NCBI RefSeq assembly: GCF_018219455.1
Contig: NZ_CP056122.1
Coordinates: 2,108,001-2,172,000, forward strand
Direction of reading: 5' to 3'
Length of the DNA stretch: 64,000 nucleotides
Origin: Moritella sp. 5
Lineage (GTDB): Bacteria; Pseudomonadota; Gammaproteobacteria; Enterobacterales; Moritellaceae
Below the pieces are notes generated by a model. The model saw only the letters and a program-made list of their open reading frames with translations. It did no database searches and was not told where the DNA came from. Of the stretch, positions 26,671 through 34,519 are shown piece after piece. The translations under genes were made by a program, and so were the position numbers. Within the stretch, counting starts at the first letter, position 1. Every line of letters begins with the position of its first letter.

Positions 26671-28236
26671 ATGCATGAAGCAATTTTGAAAACAGTACTT
26701 GGTCGTTTTTATGCTCACGATAAGTGCTACGGTAGTGCTTATCTTGGTGATCAGCGTTTTGTTAGTGATAGCCATGTTAATGTCATCAGTCCTAACGATG
26801 GACAGTCATTTGCTTCAATAAGCCACGCGGAATCCGATGTGATCAAACAGGTCATTAGCAATGCCAAAACCGAATTTTATCATTGGCGTAGTGTGCCTGC
26901 TCCACAGCGTGGTGAATTAGTGCGACTGTTTGCCGAAAAAGCACGTGCAGCAAAGCATCAATTAGCCACCATGATTAGCCTTGAATCGGGTAAGCCATTT
27001 CAAGAAAGTTTAGGGGAAGTGCAAGAGCTGATTGATGTGTGTGATTTCGCTGTTGGTCTATCGCGACAGCTTTATGGATTAACCATTGCGACCGAAAGAC
27101 CTAATCATAGAATGATGGAACAATGGCATCCTATTGGCCCTGTTGTGATCATTACTGCGTTTAATTTTCCCATGGCGGTATGGGCTTGGAATGCCACATT
27201 GAGTTTGATTTGTGGTAATAGCATTATTTGGAAACCATCAAGTCAAACGCCACTCAGCGCATTGGCTTGTCATCAATTATTATTGTCAGCCATTACAGAG
27301 TTTGGGGGGAATAAGGAACTTAGCAGTATCGTGTTCGGTGAGAAAACGCAGGTTGAACAATTGGTCGATCATAAGGACGTTGCATTGGTATCAGCGACAG
27401 GCTCATGCGCCATGGGGCGAGCGGTTAATTGCCGTGTCGCTGCGAGAATGGGGCGTACGCTACTAGAGCTTGGCGGTAATAATGCCATGATTGTGTGTCC
27501 GAGTGCGGATCTTGAGTTAGCTATTCGGGCTATCACGTTTTCAGCATTGGGCACGAGCGGGCAGCGCTGTACAACGTTGCGTAGGTTGATTGTGCATAGT
27601 AGCCTTAAACATCAAGTACTAAGCAAGCTTGAGGCGATTTATAAAACAGTGAGTATTGGCGACCCCTTTGATGAACATAATTTAATGGGCCCCTTGATTA
27701 ACCAGAAATCCATTGATGCGATGAAAACAAGTATTTGTACGGCCATTGAGCAAGGAGGGATACTCATTACGGGTGGCGATGAAGGGGAGTACTCAAAGGG
27801 CAAAGGTACAAAAGGATGCGGCTTTTATATTAGGCCTGCCATTATTGATATTGAACCGACGGCAGAGATTGTTCAGCAAGAAACATTTGCACCCTTACTT
27901 TATGTGCACAGCTATGATTCACTTGAGCAAGCTATTGTTATTCAAAATAGCGTAAGTCAGGGCTTATCTTCCGCTATCTTCACTAAAGACATGGCTGAAG
28001 CCGAAATATTTATGAGTGCAAGAGGTTCTGATTGTGGGCTTGTGAATGTCAATATCGGTACGTCCGGTGCGGAAATTGGTGGTGCGTTTGGCGGTGAGAA
28101 AGACACGGGTGGCGGTCGAGAAAGTGGTTCCGATGCATGGAAGAGTTACATGCGCCGCACCACTAATACCATTAATTACGGCTGTGAGTTACCCTTGGCG
28201 CAAGGTATTAGTTTCGATATGCCAAAAGGTGATTAG
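26671..28236 (+). CDS. Aldehyde dehydrogenase, antiquitin (ALDH7) type; aminoadipate-semialdehyde dehydrogenase
   Basis: A 521-aa NAD-dependent dehydrogenase. The antiquitin-like block EQWHPIGPVVIITAFNFPMAVWAWNA is present, with the general base Glu266 in LELGGNN and the nucleophile Cys300 in GQRCTT. The C-terminal EIGGAFGGEKDTGGGRESGSD is typical of ALDH7. These enzymes oxidise 2-aminoadipate-6-semialdehyde to 2-aminoadipate in lysine breakdown. It follows the dehydrogenase gene by 22 bp with GGGGA before its ATG, so they form an operon. A hairpin follows. Confidence 0.88.
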   Translation: MHEAILKTVLGRFYAHDKCYGSAYLGDQRFVSDSHVNVISPNDGQSFASISHAESDVIKQVISNAKTEFYHWRSVPAPQRGELVRLFAEKARAAKHQLATMISLESGKPFQESLGEVQELIDVCDFAVGLSRQLYGLTIATERPNHRMMEQWHPIGPVVIITAFNFPMAVWAWNATLSLICGNSIIWKPSSQTPLSALACHQLLLSAITEFGGNKELSSIVFGEKTQVEQLVDHKDVALVSATGSCAMGRAVNCRVAARMGRTLLELGGNNAMIVCPSADLELAIRAITFSALGTSGQRCTTLRRLIVHSSLKHQVLSKLEAIYKTVSIGDPFDEHNLMGPLINQKSIDAMKTSICTAIEQGGILITGGDEGEYSKGKGTKGCGFYIRPAIIDIEPTAEIVQQETFAPLLYVHSYDSLEQAIVIQNSVSQGLSSAIFTKDMAEAEIFMSARGSDCGLVNVNIGTSGAEIGGAFGGEKDTGGGRESGSDAWKSYMRRTTNTINYGCELPLAQGISFDMPKGD

Positions 28237-28251
28237 GCCATACTTTTATTG

Positions 28252-28269
28252 AGGGTGGGTTTCCACCCT
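28252..28269 (+). terminator. Hairpin after the aldehyde dehydrogenase gene
   Basis: AGGGTGG and CCACCCT form a 7-bp stem with a GTTT loop, 16 bp after the stop. There is no U-tract, so termination efficiency is uncertain. Confidence 0.5.
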
Positions 28270-28280
28270 AGCAAGTATGC

Positions 28281-28846
28281 TAGCGTCCTCTGAATGTCAC
28301 CCATGAATTAGTTTCCCCAAGTGCTTTAGACATATCCAATTTATATATTGATCCCGCATTGTTTATTCCTTATCTGAATATTTTATTATCTCACCTTTAG
28401 TTAATTCACTTGTTGAACGAAAGATTCACATTTTTTGTGGTTATTTCGTTAATGGAAAAGAGTATCGTTTGATGCTTGTTCTGATTGATGAAATATCGGC
28501 ATTGGAAAAATCTTTATTATCATTACCATGGTCAAATAGAGATAAATTGAATGATATTCTATTTTCATTGACTAAAGAACCAAGTAATACAGACACTATT
28601 GAACAATGGGCTAAGACGATTCATGTTAGTCCAAGAACATTAGCAAGAATGTTCCAAAAAGAGCTCGGTATGACATTTACAGAATGGCGTATGCGAGTAA
28701 AGTTATTTTATGCCATTGAGCAATTACACGATGGAAAATCGGTAACATACATCGCACTAGAATTAGGATATAGCACACCGAGTGCTTTCATCGCAGCCTT
28801 TCGTAAAATAATGGGTAAATCACCATTAGAATATATTACGGTTTAA
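28281..28846 (+). pseudogene. AraC-family regulator pseudogene (cupin part frameshifted)
   Basis: The intact part from 28469 encodes an AraC helix-turn-helix domain (TIEQWAKTIHVSPRTLARMF, then VTYIALELGYSTPSAFIAAF). Upstream DNA still encodes the missing sensor half in two frames. One frame gives RPLNVTHELVSPSALDISNLYIDPALF (28284-28365), with an in-frame TAG at 28281. The other, from about 28370 to the intact part, gives SEYFIISPLVNSLVERK and CGYFVNGKEYRL. Together these match the cupin and linker of NimR/YdeC-like regulators. A frameshift between about 28360 and 28376 breaks the gene. The ATG near 28472 has no ribosome site. It may once have regulated the lysine operon. Confidence 0.75.
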
Positions 28847-29036
28847 GGTTTTACATATTTTTAAATGCTGATAATTCATGATTTTATGCGTTTATATATC
28901 AGATTAAATACGTAAATCCAAAGTGTGTTAAGTTATTGTTTTTACATGGTATGCTTGAGGCAGTACGGTTGTTTTATTTAGACTGTATATAGAATTATAT
29001 TTCTAATTTCCAGCTTAAAGTTAAAAAGGGCTATGT

Positions 29037-29273
29037 ATGAAGAACCCCAAAGCAGATGCGTGCTCATATTTGATAACGATGATAATCCAGAGACTCGAAG
29101 AGGACAATCAAGGGTTAATCAATAACCTTATTGAAGGTGTTGAAGCAGACCGTGCTGCATTGCCTAAAAAAATTCAAAGTAGATCCCATGTTGAGGCTAT
29201 TATTCGAGAAACTTTTAAGATATTAGATCGCGCTAAAGCGGGTGCTGAACATAAAAATGAAAACGATACATAA
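29037..29273 (+). CDS. Small hypothetical protein
   Basis: A 78-aa, mostly helical, highly charged protein without signal peptide or membrane segment. AGGG lies 8 nt before the ATG. I recognise no family. It lies alone between the AraC pseudogene and the Fur-controlled siderophore locus. Confidence 0.55.
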   Translation: MKNPKADACSYLITMIIQRLEEDNQGLINNLIEGVEADRAALPKKIQSRSHVEAIIRETFKILDRAKAGAEHKNENDT

Positions 29274-29358
29274 TAGAAAATGTATAGATAGGGATGATGA
29301 TATTTATCTTTTATACGTATATTAACCGCTATTTATCCTTCCGCTTTAATTGCACAAA

Positions 29359-29385
29359 TGAGAATTATTCTTATAATGATTCTCT
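29359..29385. promoter_or_regulatory. Overlapping Fur boxes before the Rob-like regulator
   Basis: Two 7-1-7 Fur sites overlap with a 12-bp offset: TGAGAATTATTCTTA at 29359 (11 of 14 consensus bases) and TTATAATGATTCTCT at 29371 (11 of 14). They end 39 bp before the ATG at 29425. Iron repression through Fur is inferred. Confidence 0.7.
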
Positions 29386-29424
29386 TATTCTCTTCGGTCA
29401 TTTACCAAAGGTATTGTGCGTACG

Positions 29425-30363
29425 ATGCAAAAAGAAAACCAAAAACAAGTTAACCGTTTTACTCGCATCGGAAAGTTGTTGGATTTTATCAATGAAAACA
29501 TAGACCAACCGTTATCTGTTGAGCTACTAGCGGATAAAAGTTGCTGGTCTCGTTGGCAATTACAGCGTGTATTTCATCTTGAAACGGGACTGAATCTTGC
29601 ACAGTATGTGCGAGAGCTGAAGCTGAGTTTAGCGGCAGAGCAATTATTAGGCAGTAAAACTCGGATTGTTGATATCGCGTTGGCGTTAGGTTTTAGCTCT
29701 GAAGTTAGCTTTAGTCGTACGTTTAAAAATATGTTTTCGTATTCACCAATGGCGTATCGACGACGTGGTAAACGCCTTGGCTTACGCACACCAATTAAAC
29801 TCTGTTCAAGGGTATTAGATAGCTTTGATTTAGAGGCTCGATTATTACAAATCCGTATTGAAACCCGCCCAGAATTTACGCTTCACTGCACATCTGGCAT
29901 TATTTCAGGATTGTTTTCATTAACACCTAATTACCAACAGCAAGTCCCGCTCATTTGGTCTGAATTTGTTGAAAACTTGCCTGAAGCTGAAATGCTGTCC
30001 GTATTGAGTGAAAGCTCATCATTGGCTGCGGATATAGAGTTGATTGGTGTTATTGGAGTGATTAAAGCCAATGATGATATAGATGCGATCCCTTATTGGG
30101 CGGGCAGCACTGCGGGTGCTTTACTCGGTACCACGTCACTAGATACTATAGATGTACCTGCACAAGAGTATGCCGTTATTCCATTTACAGGTCCGATTAA
30201 ACAATTAGAACAAGTACTTGCTTGGTTATTTTCACATTGGATACCGGATTCAAATTATGACAGTGTTGATGGTTATGAATTGGAAGTCTATCCGGTAAAT
30301 TATGACCCTGAAGATTCATCTTCTTATATGGAATATTGGCTACCAATCGAACCTCGTAGCTAA
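29425..30363 (+). CDS. AraC/Rob-type regulator with GyrI-like ligand domain
   Basis: A regulator of about 312 aa. The N-terminal AraC DNA-binding domain has two helix-turn-helix motifs (SVELLADKSCWSRWQLQRVF near 35-55 and IVDIALALGFSSEVSFSRTF near 85-105). It is joined to a C-terminal GyrI-like small-molecule domain of about 160 aa, as in Rob. It lies behind tandem Fur boxes and directly before a siderophore receptor, so it probably activates uptake when its ferric siderophore is present (inference). The frame begins at GTG 29416; the ATG at 29425 is an equally likely start. Confidence 0.85.
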   Translation: MQKENQKQVNRFTRIGKLLDFINENIDQPLSVELLADKSCWSRWQLQRVFHLETGLNLAQYVRELKLSLAAEQLLGSKTRIVDIALALGFSSEVSFSRTFKNMFSYSPMAYRRRGKRLGLRTPIKLCSRVLDSFDLEARLLQIRIETRPEFTLHCTSGIISGLFSLTPNYQQQVPLIWSEFVENLPEAEMLSVLSESSSLAADIELIGVIGVIKANDDIDAIPYWAGSTAGALLGTTSLDTIDVPAQEYAVIPFTGPIKQLEQVLAWLFSHWIPDSNYDSVDGYELEVYPVNYDPEDSSSYMEYWLPIEPRS

Positions 30364-30434
30364 AATAATTTGAACTTTTTGATTATTGCACCAAATTGTT
30401 AATTTTTTCTCTAAATCTCTCTATACAATACAAA

Positions 30435-30449
30435 CGATAATAATTATCA
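30435..30449 (+). promoter_or_regulatory. Fur box before the TonB receptor
   Basis: CGATAATAATTATCA matches the 7-1-7 Fur consensus TGATAAT-n-ATTATCA at all but one base. It lies 28 bp before the receptor ATG, so iron repression of the receptor and transport genes is expected. Confidence 0.85.
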
Positions 30450-30477
30450 TTTGCATAAATTGAAGTTTGGAGACCGA

Positions 30478-32622
30478 ATGAAGCACCAACCTGCCCGTAT
30501 ATTATCCCCAGTGGCGTTTGCCATTATTTGCGCGTTATCGAGTTCAGCTTTTGCCGAGCAGTCAAGTCGCGATAATACTGAAGAGCAAATGACTGTCTTT
30601 GGTAAAGCTTATCGAAATACAGCGACAAAAACAGCCCTGGCGCCTATGGACACACCTCAAGCAATCTCTGATGTTGATAGAGATACGTTAGACTTACGCG
30701 GAGTTAAGTCGGTAGCAGAAGCACTGCGTTACGTACCAGCTGTGAATACTGAACTAAGGGGGGGCGCGGTTTCTCGATTAGATTTATTTAATATTCGTGG
30801 TTTTATTAACTATCAGAATTTTTATGATGGTTTGCCGCTGATGTTTAATGGCTGGAATTTACAGCCACAAATTGATTCAATTGCACTTGAACAAGTCGAA
30901 GTATTTAAGGGACCAACCTCTGTTTTGTATGGCAATATCCCACCGGGCGGTATGGTCAATCTCATTGCTAAATCGCCACAACAAGAACAAAGTACGGATG
31001 TGACAGTGACAGGGGGAGATTTTAATCGTAAAGGACTCTCTATTGATTCAACAGGCCAGATTGCCGATACAAATTTATCTTATCGTGTTGTTGGTATGGT
31101 GCGTAAGAAAGATGGTCAAGCAGATACCTCTGAAGAAGAGCGTTATGTATTGGCGCCATCTTTAGATTGGCAGGTCTCTGATAAGACGCTCATTAATTTT
31201 AATATTTATTACCAAAATGATCCATCCGCAGGTATTTATACATCAGTACCTGGGGCGGGGAGTGTGTTATCAAATCCTAACGGGCAGCTTGATTCGAGTA
31301 TTTTCACAGGTGATGAAAATTGGAATACCTATGAGCGTGAAGTATTGATGCTGGGCTATAAAATTAACCATGAGTTTAATAATAGCTGGGCCTTCTTGAT
31401 GAATGCGCGTTACATGGATGCGGATGCTTACCAAGAAAATACCTATAATGGCGTGCTTGATGCTGATATGCGTACCTTAGCTCGGCATGCTTACCTTACC
31501 GATGAAACATCACAGAGTTTTGTCATAGATAACCAAATATCAGGACGTTTTAACACTGCCTCGGCTGAACATAACGTGCTGTTAGGGTTTGATTATCAGC
31601 AACTCGATTCACGTATTATTTATAAAGACACGAATGATTGGAGTGGTACTAGTAGTGTAGCGCCAATTGATATATTTGCTCCTAACCATCAACAAATTGA
31701 CGGTAGCTCGCTTAATTTCAACTATACCTCTGACTTTGATCTAGAAAGTCGCCAAGTCGGCATCTATGTACAAGACCAGTTATTACTGGGTAATTGGGTT
31801 GTGATTGCTGGTGGTCGTTATGACCAATATGAACAAACATCAACAGACCATGCTTCAGGAGCCGATACAGCCGTTGCACTGGATCAAGATAACTTTGCTT
31901 TCCGTTTAGGTGGTTTATACAACTTTGATAATGGCTTAGCACCTTATGTTAGCTATGCACAGAGCTTTGAGCCTGTAGTGGGAAAAGATCGCCACGGGAA
32001 TGCGTTTGTACCATCGACGGGTGAACAGTGGGAAGCGGGTCTGAAGTATGAATCTGCAGATATGAGTAAAAAGTTTGTTGTTTCACTGTTTAACATTACT
32101 AAGCAGAATGATTTAACGCGTGATCCGACAGGCACACCATACGATAAAGTTCAAACGGGTGAAACTCAGTCTAGAGGTGTCGAGGTTGAAGCGAATACAA
32201 TGCTAACCGACAATATGGATCTTGCGGTGAGTTATACCTATATGGACATGAAAGTGACTGAGGATAATACTGGGTTGGAAGGTAAAACGCCGATTTGGGT
32301 ACCGAAACATGCTGCTAATGTGTGGTTAAATTATTATCTTTATAACGGAATGGCTGCAGGTACGACTGTCGGTACGGGTATCCGTTATGTGGGTGAAACA
32401 CAGATTGATGCTCTGAATAGCGATCAAGTACCTGATTACACATTAGTTGATCTGTCAGTTTCTTATGACCTGTCTTATTTAAGCGACAGTTTAGATGGTT
32501 CAAGTATTTCTGTGGTAGCAAGTAACTTGTTTGGAACTGAATATTATTCTTGTTATGACACGAATAATTGCTGGTTTGGTGCTGAACGTGATATCACAGC
32601 TAACGTGAAATTTAACTTTTAA
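30478..32622 (+). CDS. TonB-dependent siderophore receptor
   Basis: An outer-membrane ferric-siderophore receptor of about 714 aa. It has a signal peptide (cleavage near SSAFA, residue 26), a TonB-box-like EEQMTVFG, a plug domain with VEVFKGPTSVLYGNIPPGG, a 22-strand barrel and a C-terminal Phe (VKFNF). It resembles FhuA/FpvA-type hydroxamate receptors, but the ligand is not readable. GGAG lies 7 nt before the ATG at 30478, preferred over an upstream TTG. Regulator upstream and transport genes downstream complete the system. Confidence 0.92.
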   Translation: MKHQPARILSPVAFAIICALSSSAFAEQSSRDNTEEQMTVFGKAYRNTATKTALAPMDTPQAISDVDRDTLDLRGVKSVAEALRYVPAVNTELRGGAVSRLDLFNIRGFINYQNFYDGLPLMFNGWNLQPQIDSIALEQVEVFKGPTSVLYGNIPPGGMVNLIAKSPQQEQSTDVTVTGGDFNRKGLSIDSTGQIADTNLSYRVVGMVRKKDGQADTSEEERYVLAPSLDWQVSDKTLINFNIYYQNDPSAGIYTSVPGAGSVLSNPNGQLDSSIFTGDENWNTYEREVLMLGYKINHEFNNSWAFLMNARYMDADAYQENTYNGVLDADMRTLARHAYLTDETSQSFVIDNQISGRFNTASAEHNVLLGFDYQQLDSRIIYKDTNDWSGTSSVAPIDIFAPNHQQIDGSSLNFNYTSDFDLESRQVGIYVQDQLLLGNWVVIAGGRYDQYEQTSTDHASGADTAVALDQDNFAFRLGGLYNFDNGLAPYVSYAQSFEPVVGKDRHGNAFVPSTGEQWEAGLKYESADMSKKFVVSLFNITKQNDLTRDPTGTPYDKVQTGETQSRGVEVEANTMLTDNMDLAVSYTYMDMKVTEDNTGLEGKTPIWVPKHAANVWLNYYLYNGMAAGTTVGTGIRYVGETQIDALNSDQVPDYTLVDLSVSYDLSYLSDSLDGSSISVVASNLFGTEYYSCYDTNNCWFGAERDITANVKFNF

Positions 32623-32646
32623 TTGTTAATGTTGTTTTCAATAGGG

Positions 32647-32663
32647 CCAGGTGTCATGCCTGG
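32647..32663 (+). promoter_or_regulatory. Intercistronic hairpin between receptor and ABC genes
   Basis: CCAGG and CCTGG pair around a 7-nt loop in the 120-bp gap, with no U-tract. It might lower expression of the ABC genes relative to the receptor by attenuation or by stabilising the upstream RNA. Weak evidence. Confidence 0.3.
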
Positions 32664-32742
32664 ATAATTTATGCCTCTAGATAAAGATGCTGATATGACG
32701 GTGACTTGTGTTCTAACTGCCCAAAGAATAAATAGGATTTAA

Positions 32743-33510
32743 ATGTTTAAATTGAACAATGTCATTGTGAACCGTGATGGGCGAGATATCTTAGCTATTG
32801 ATCACCTGCACATCGATAGTCATGAGTTTACGGTGATCCTCGGTCACAATGGATCTGGCAAGTCGACCTTAGCACAAGTATTAGCAGGTCAGTTAAAACC
32901 TGATAACGGTAAGGTTGAGTTCTCAGAACAAACAATGAGCTCACTATCAACAAAACTATTAGCGCAGAATATTGCGTTTTTACCTCAACGTTTACCCGAA
33001 GTCGCAGGGTTAACAGTGAAAGAACTTGTGCGGTTAGGACGTTTTGCTTGGCGTGGTACCTTCGGGCGTTATAACCAACAAGACACGGATATTATCCAAA
33101 CGGCAATGCAACAAACCGATATTGTGCAATTTTCCGATCATATTGCAGATAGTCTTTCTGGAGGTGAACGCCAAAGAGCGTGGATTGCGATGTTGTTGGC
33201 ACAGCAATCAAAGGTATTAATCTTGGATGAACCGACATCTGCACTTGATGTTGGCCATCAATATGATTTGCTATCACTATTGCAATCCCTTAATAAAGAT
33301 ACTGGGCAGGGAGTGATCGTTATCCTACATGATATCAATTTAGCACTAAGATTTGCGACGCGTGTGGTTGCTTTAAAACAAGGGAAAGTGAGTTTTTCAG
33401 GTGATCACAGTAAGTTGTTAGATAGCGAAAAACTCTCTGCCTTGTATGGTACTGATATTAAATTAATAGCTCATCCGAGCCGAGATGAGAAGGTTGCTGT
33501 TGTATGTTAA
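32743..33510 (+). CDS. Iron-siderophore ABC transporter ATPase (FhuC type)
   Basis: A 255-aa cytoplasmic ATPase. Walker A GHNGSGKST is near 35-43, the Q-loop is in AFLPQRLP, the signature LSGGERQRAW follows, Walker B VLILDEPTSALD, and the H-loop His is in VILHDINLAL. It is of the FhuC/FecE subfamily. It energises import of the ferric siderophore. AGGA precedes the ATG. Its 3' end overlaps the binding-protein gene by 7 bp, showing translational coupling. Confidence 0.92.
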   Translation: MFKLNNVIVNRDGRDILAIDHLHIDSHEFTVILGHNGSGKSTLAQVLAGQLKPDNGKVEFSEQTMSSLSTKLLAQNIAFLPQRLPEVAGLTVKELVRLGRFAWRGTFGRYNQQDTDIIQTAMQQTDIVQFSDHIADSLSGGERQRAWIAMLLAQQSKVLILDEPTSALDVGHQYDLLSLLQSLNKDTGQGVIVILHDINLALRFATRVVALKQGKVSFSGDHSKLLDSEKLSALYGTDIKLIAHPSRDEKVAVVC

Positions 33511-34457
33511 AGAGAAAAAAAATGACTAAATTTGTTCAATTATTTATCGTATCGGTACTGCTAGTAACACCGTTATTCTCACAGGCCGAAATAACGGTAA
33601 CAGACAGCCAAGGTAACAAGCAGCTAGTGCAATATGCACAGCGTATTGTCGTGCTTAATTGGGATCTGGCCGAGCAAATATTAGAACTCGGTGTCACTCC
33701 TGTTGGTATGCCTGACATTGCGGGTTATAAGGAATGGGTAAGTAAGCCTGAAGTGCCTGCTGAAGTGCAAGACATTGGTACCCGAGTTGAGCCTAATTAT
33801 GAAAAGATCGCAGCGCTGAAACCGGATGTTATTATTTTTGCATCACCGCAAGCTGATTTGCAAAGTAAATTGGAGCGAATAGCACCTGTATTATTTTATC
33901 AAACTTTTAGTGCATCTCATGATAATGCACAAGCAGCAATAGACAATTTTCTCAATTTAGCTGGTGTTGTGAATAGGCAAGATCTTGCAGAACAAAAGCT
34001 CAAAGCAATGGCAGATAAGCTCGGTGATTTAAAGCAGCGCTTATTACTGGCTTACGATGGGAAATTGCCAAAAGTTACTACAATGCGTTTTGCGAGTACA
34101 ACATCTGTGTTTCTGTATGGCGGTAATTCGATGCCAGAATATGCCTTAAAGCAATTAGGTATAAAACCAGCGCTAGACCTGCCTGTAACCCAATGGGGTA
34201 TAGTACAAAAACGTATCTCTGACCTACATACAATTACGGATGGGACTGTGTTGTACTTTGAACCATTTGATAAAAAACAGGCATTATCTCGTTCAAGGCT
34301 ATGGCAGTCGATGCCTTTTGTTCGGGGTAAGCGTGTTAATAGTGTTGCGACAAGTTGGAGTTATGGTGGGGCAATGTCAATTCAATACATTGCGGAAGGA
34401 ATCACCGAAAGCTTATTAGCGCTAGCGGCTAATTCGAATGAAATGTCCGCTAATTAG
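33504..34457 (+). CDS. Periplasmic ferric-siderophore binding protein (FhuD type)
   Basis: A 317-aa class III substrate-binding protein of the FhuD/BtuF fold. It has an N-terminal KRKK and hydrophobic signal peptide (cleavage near LFSQA), a first lobe with RIVVLNWDLAEQILELGVTPVG, and LKPDVIIF. It delivers the ferric siderophore to the permease. The ATG at 33504 overlaps the ATPase gene; an ATG at 33522 with AGAG upstream is an alternative that would keep most of the signal. Confidence 0.9.
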   Translation: MLKRKKMTKFVQLFIVSVLLVTPLFSQAEITVTDSQGNKQLVQYAQRIVVLNWDLAEQILELGVTPVGMPDIAGYKEWVSKPEVPAEVQDIGTRVEPNYEKIAALKPDVIIFASPQADLQSKLERIAPVLFYQTFSASHDNAQAAIDNFLNLAGVVNRQDLAEQKLKAMADKLGDLKQRLLLAYDGKLPKVTTMRFASTTSVFLYGGNSMPEYALKQLGIKPALDLPVTQWGIVQKRISDLHTITDGTVLYFEPFDKKQALSRSRLWQSMPFVRGKRVNSVATSWSYGGAMSIQYIAEGITESLLALAANSNEMSAN

Positions 34458-34519
34458 CGCATTGATTTTGTGGTATTAATCACGAACTTAAATAGAAACT
34501 TGTTAGAGCGGGAAGATAG

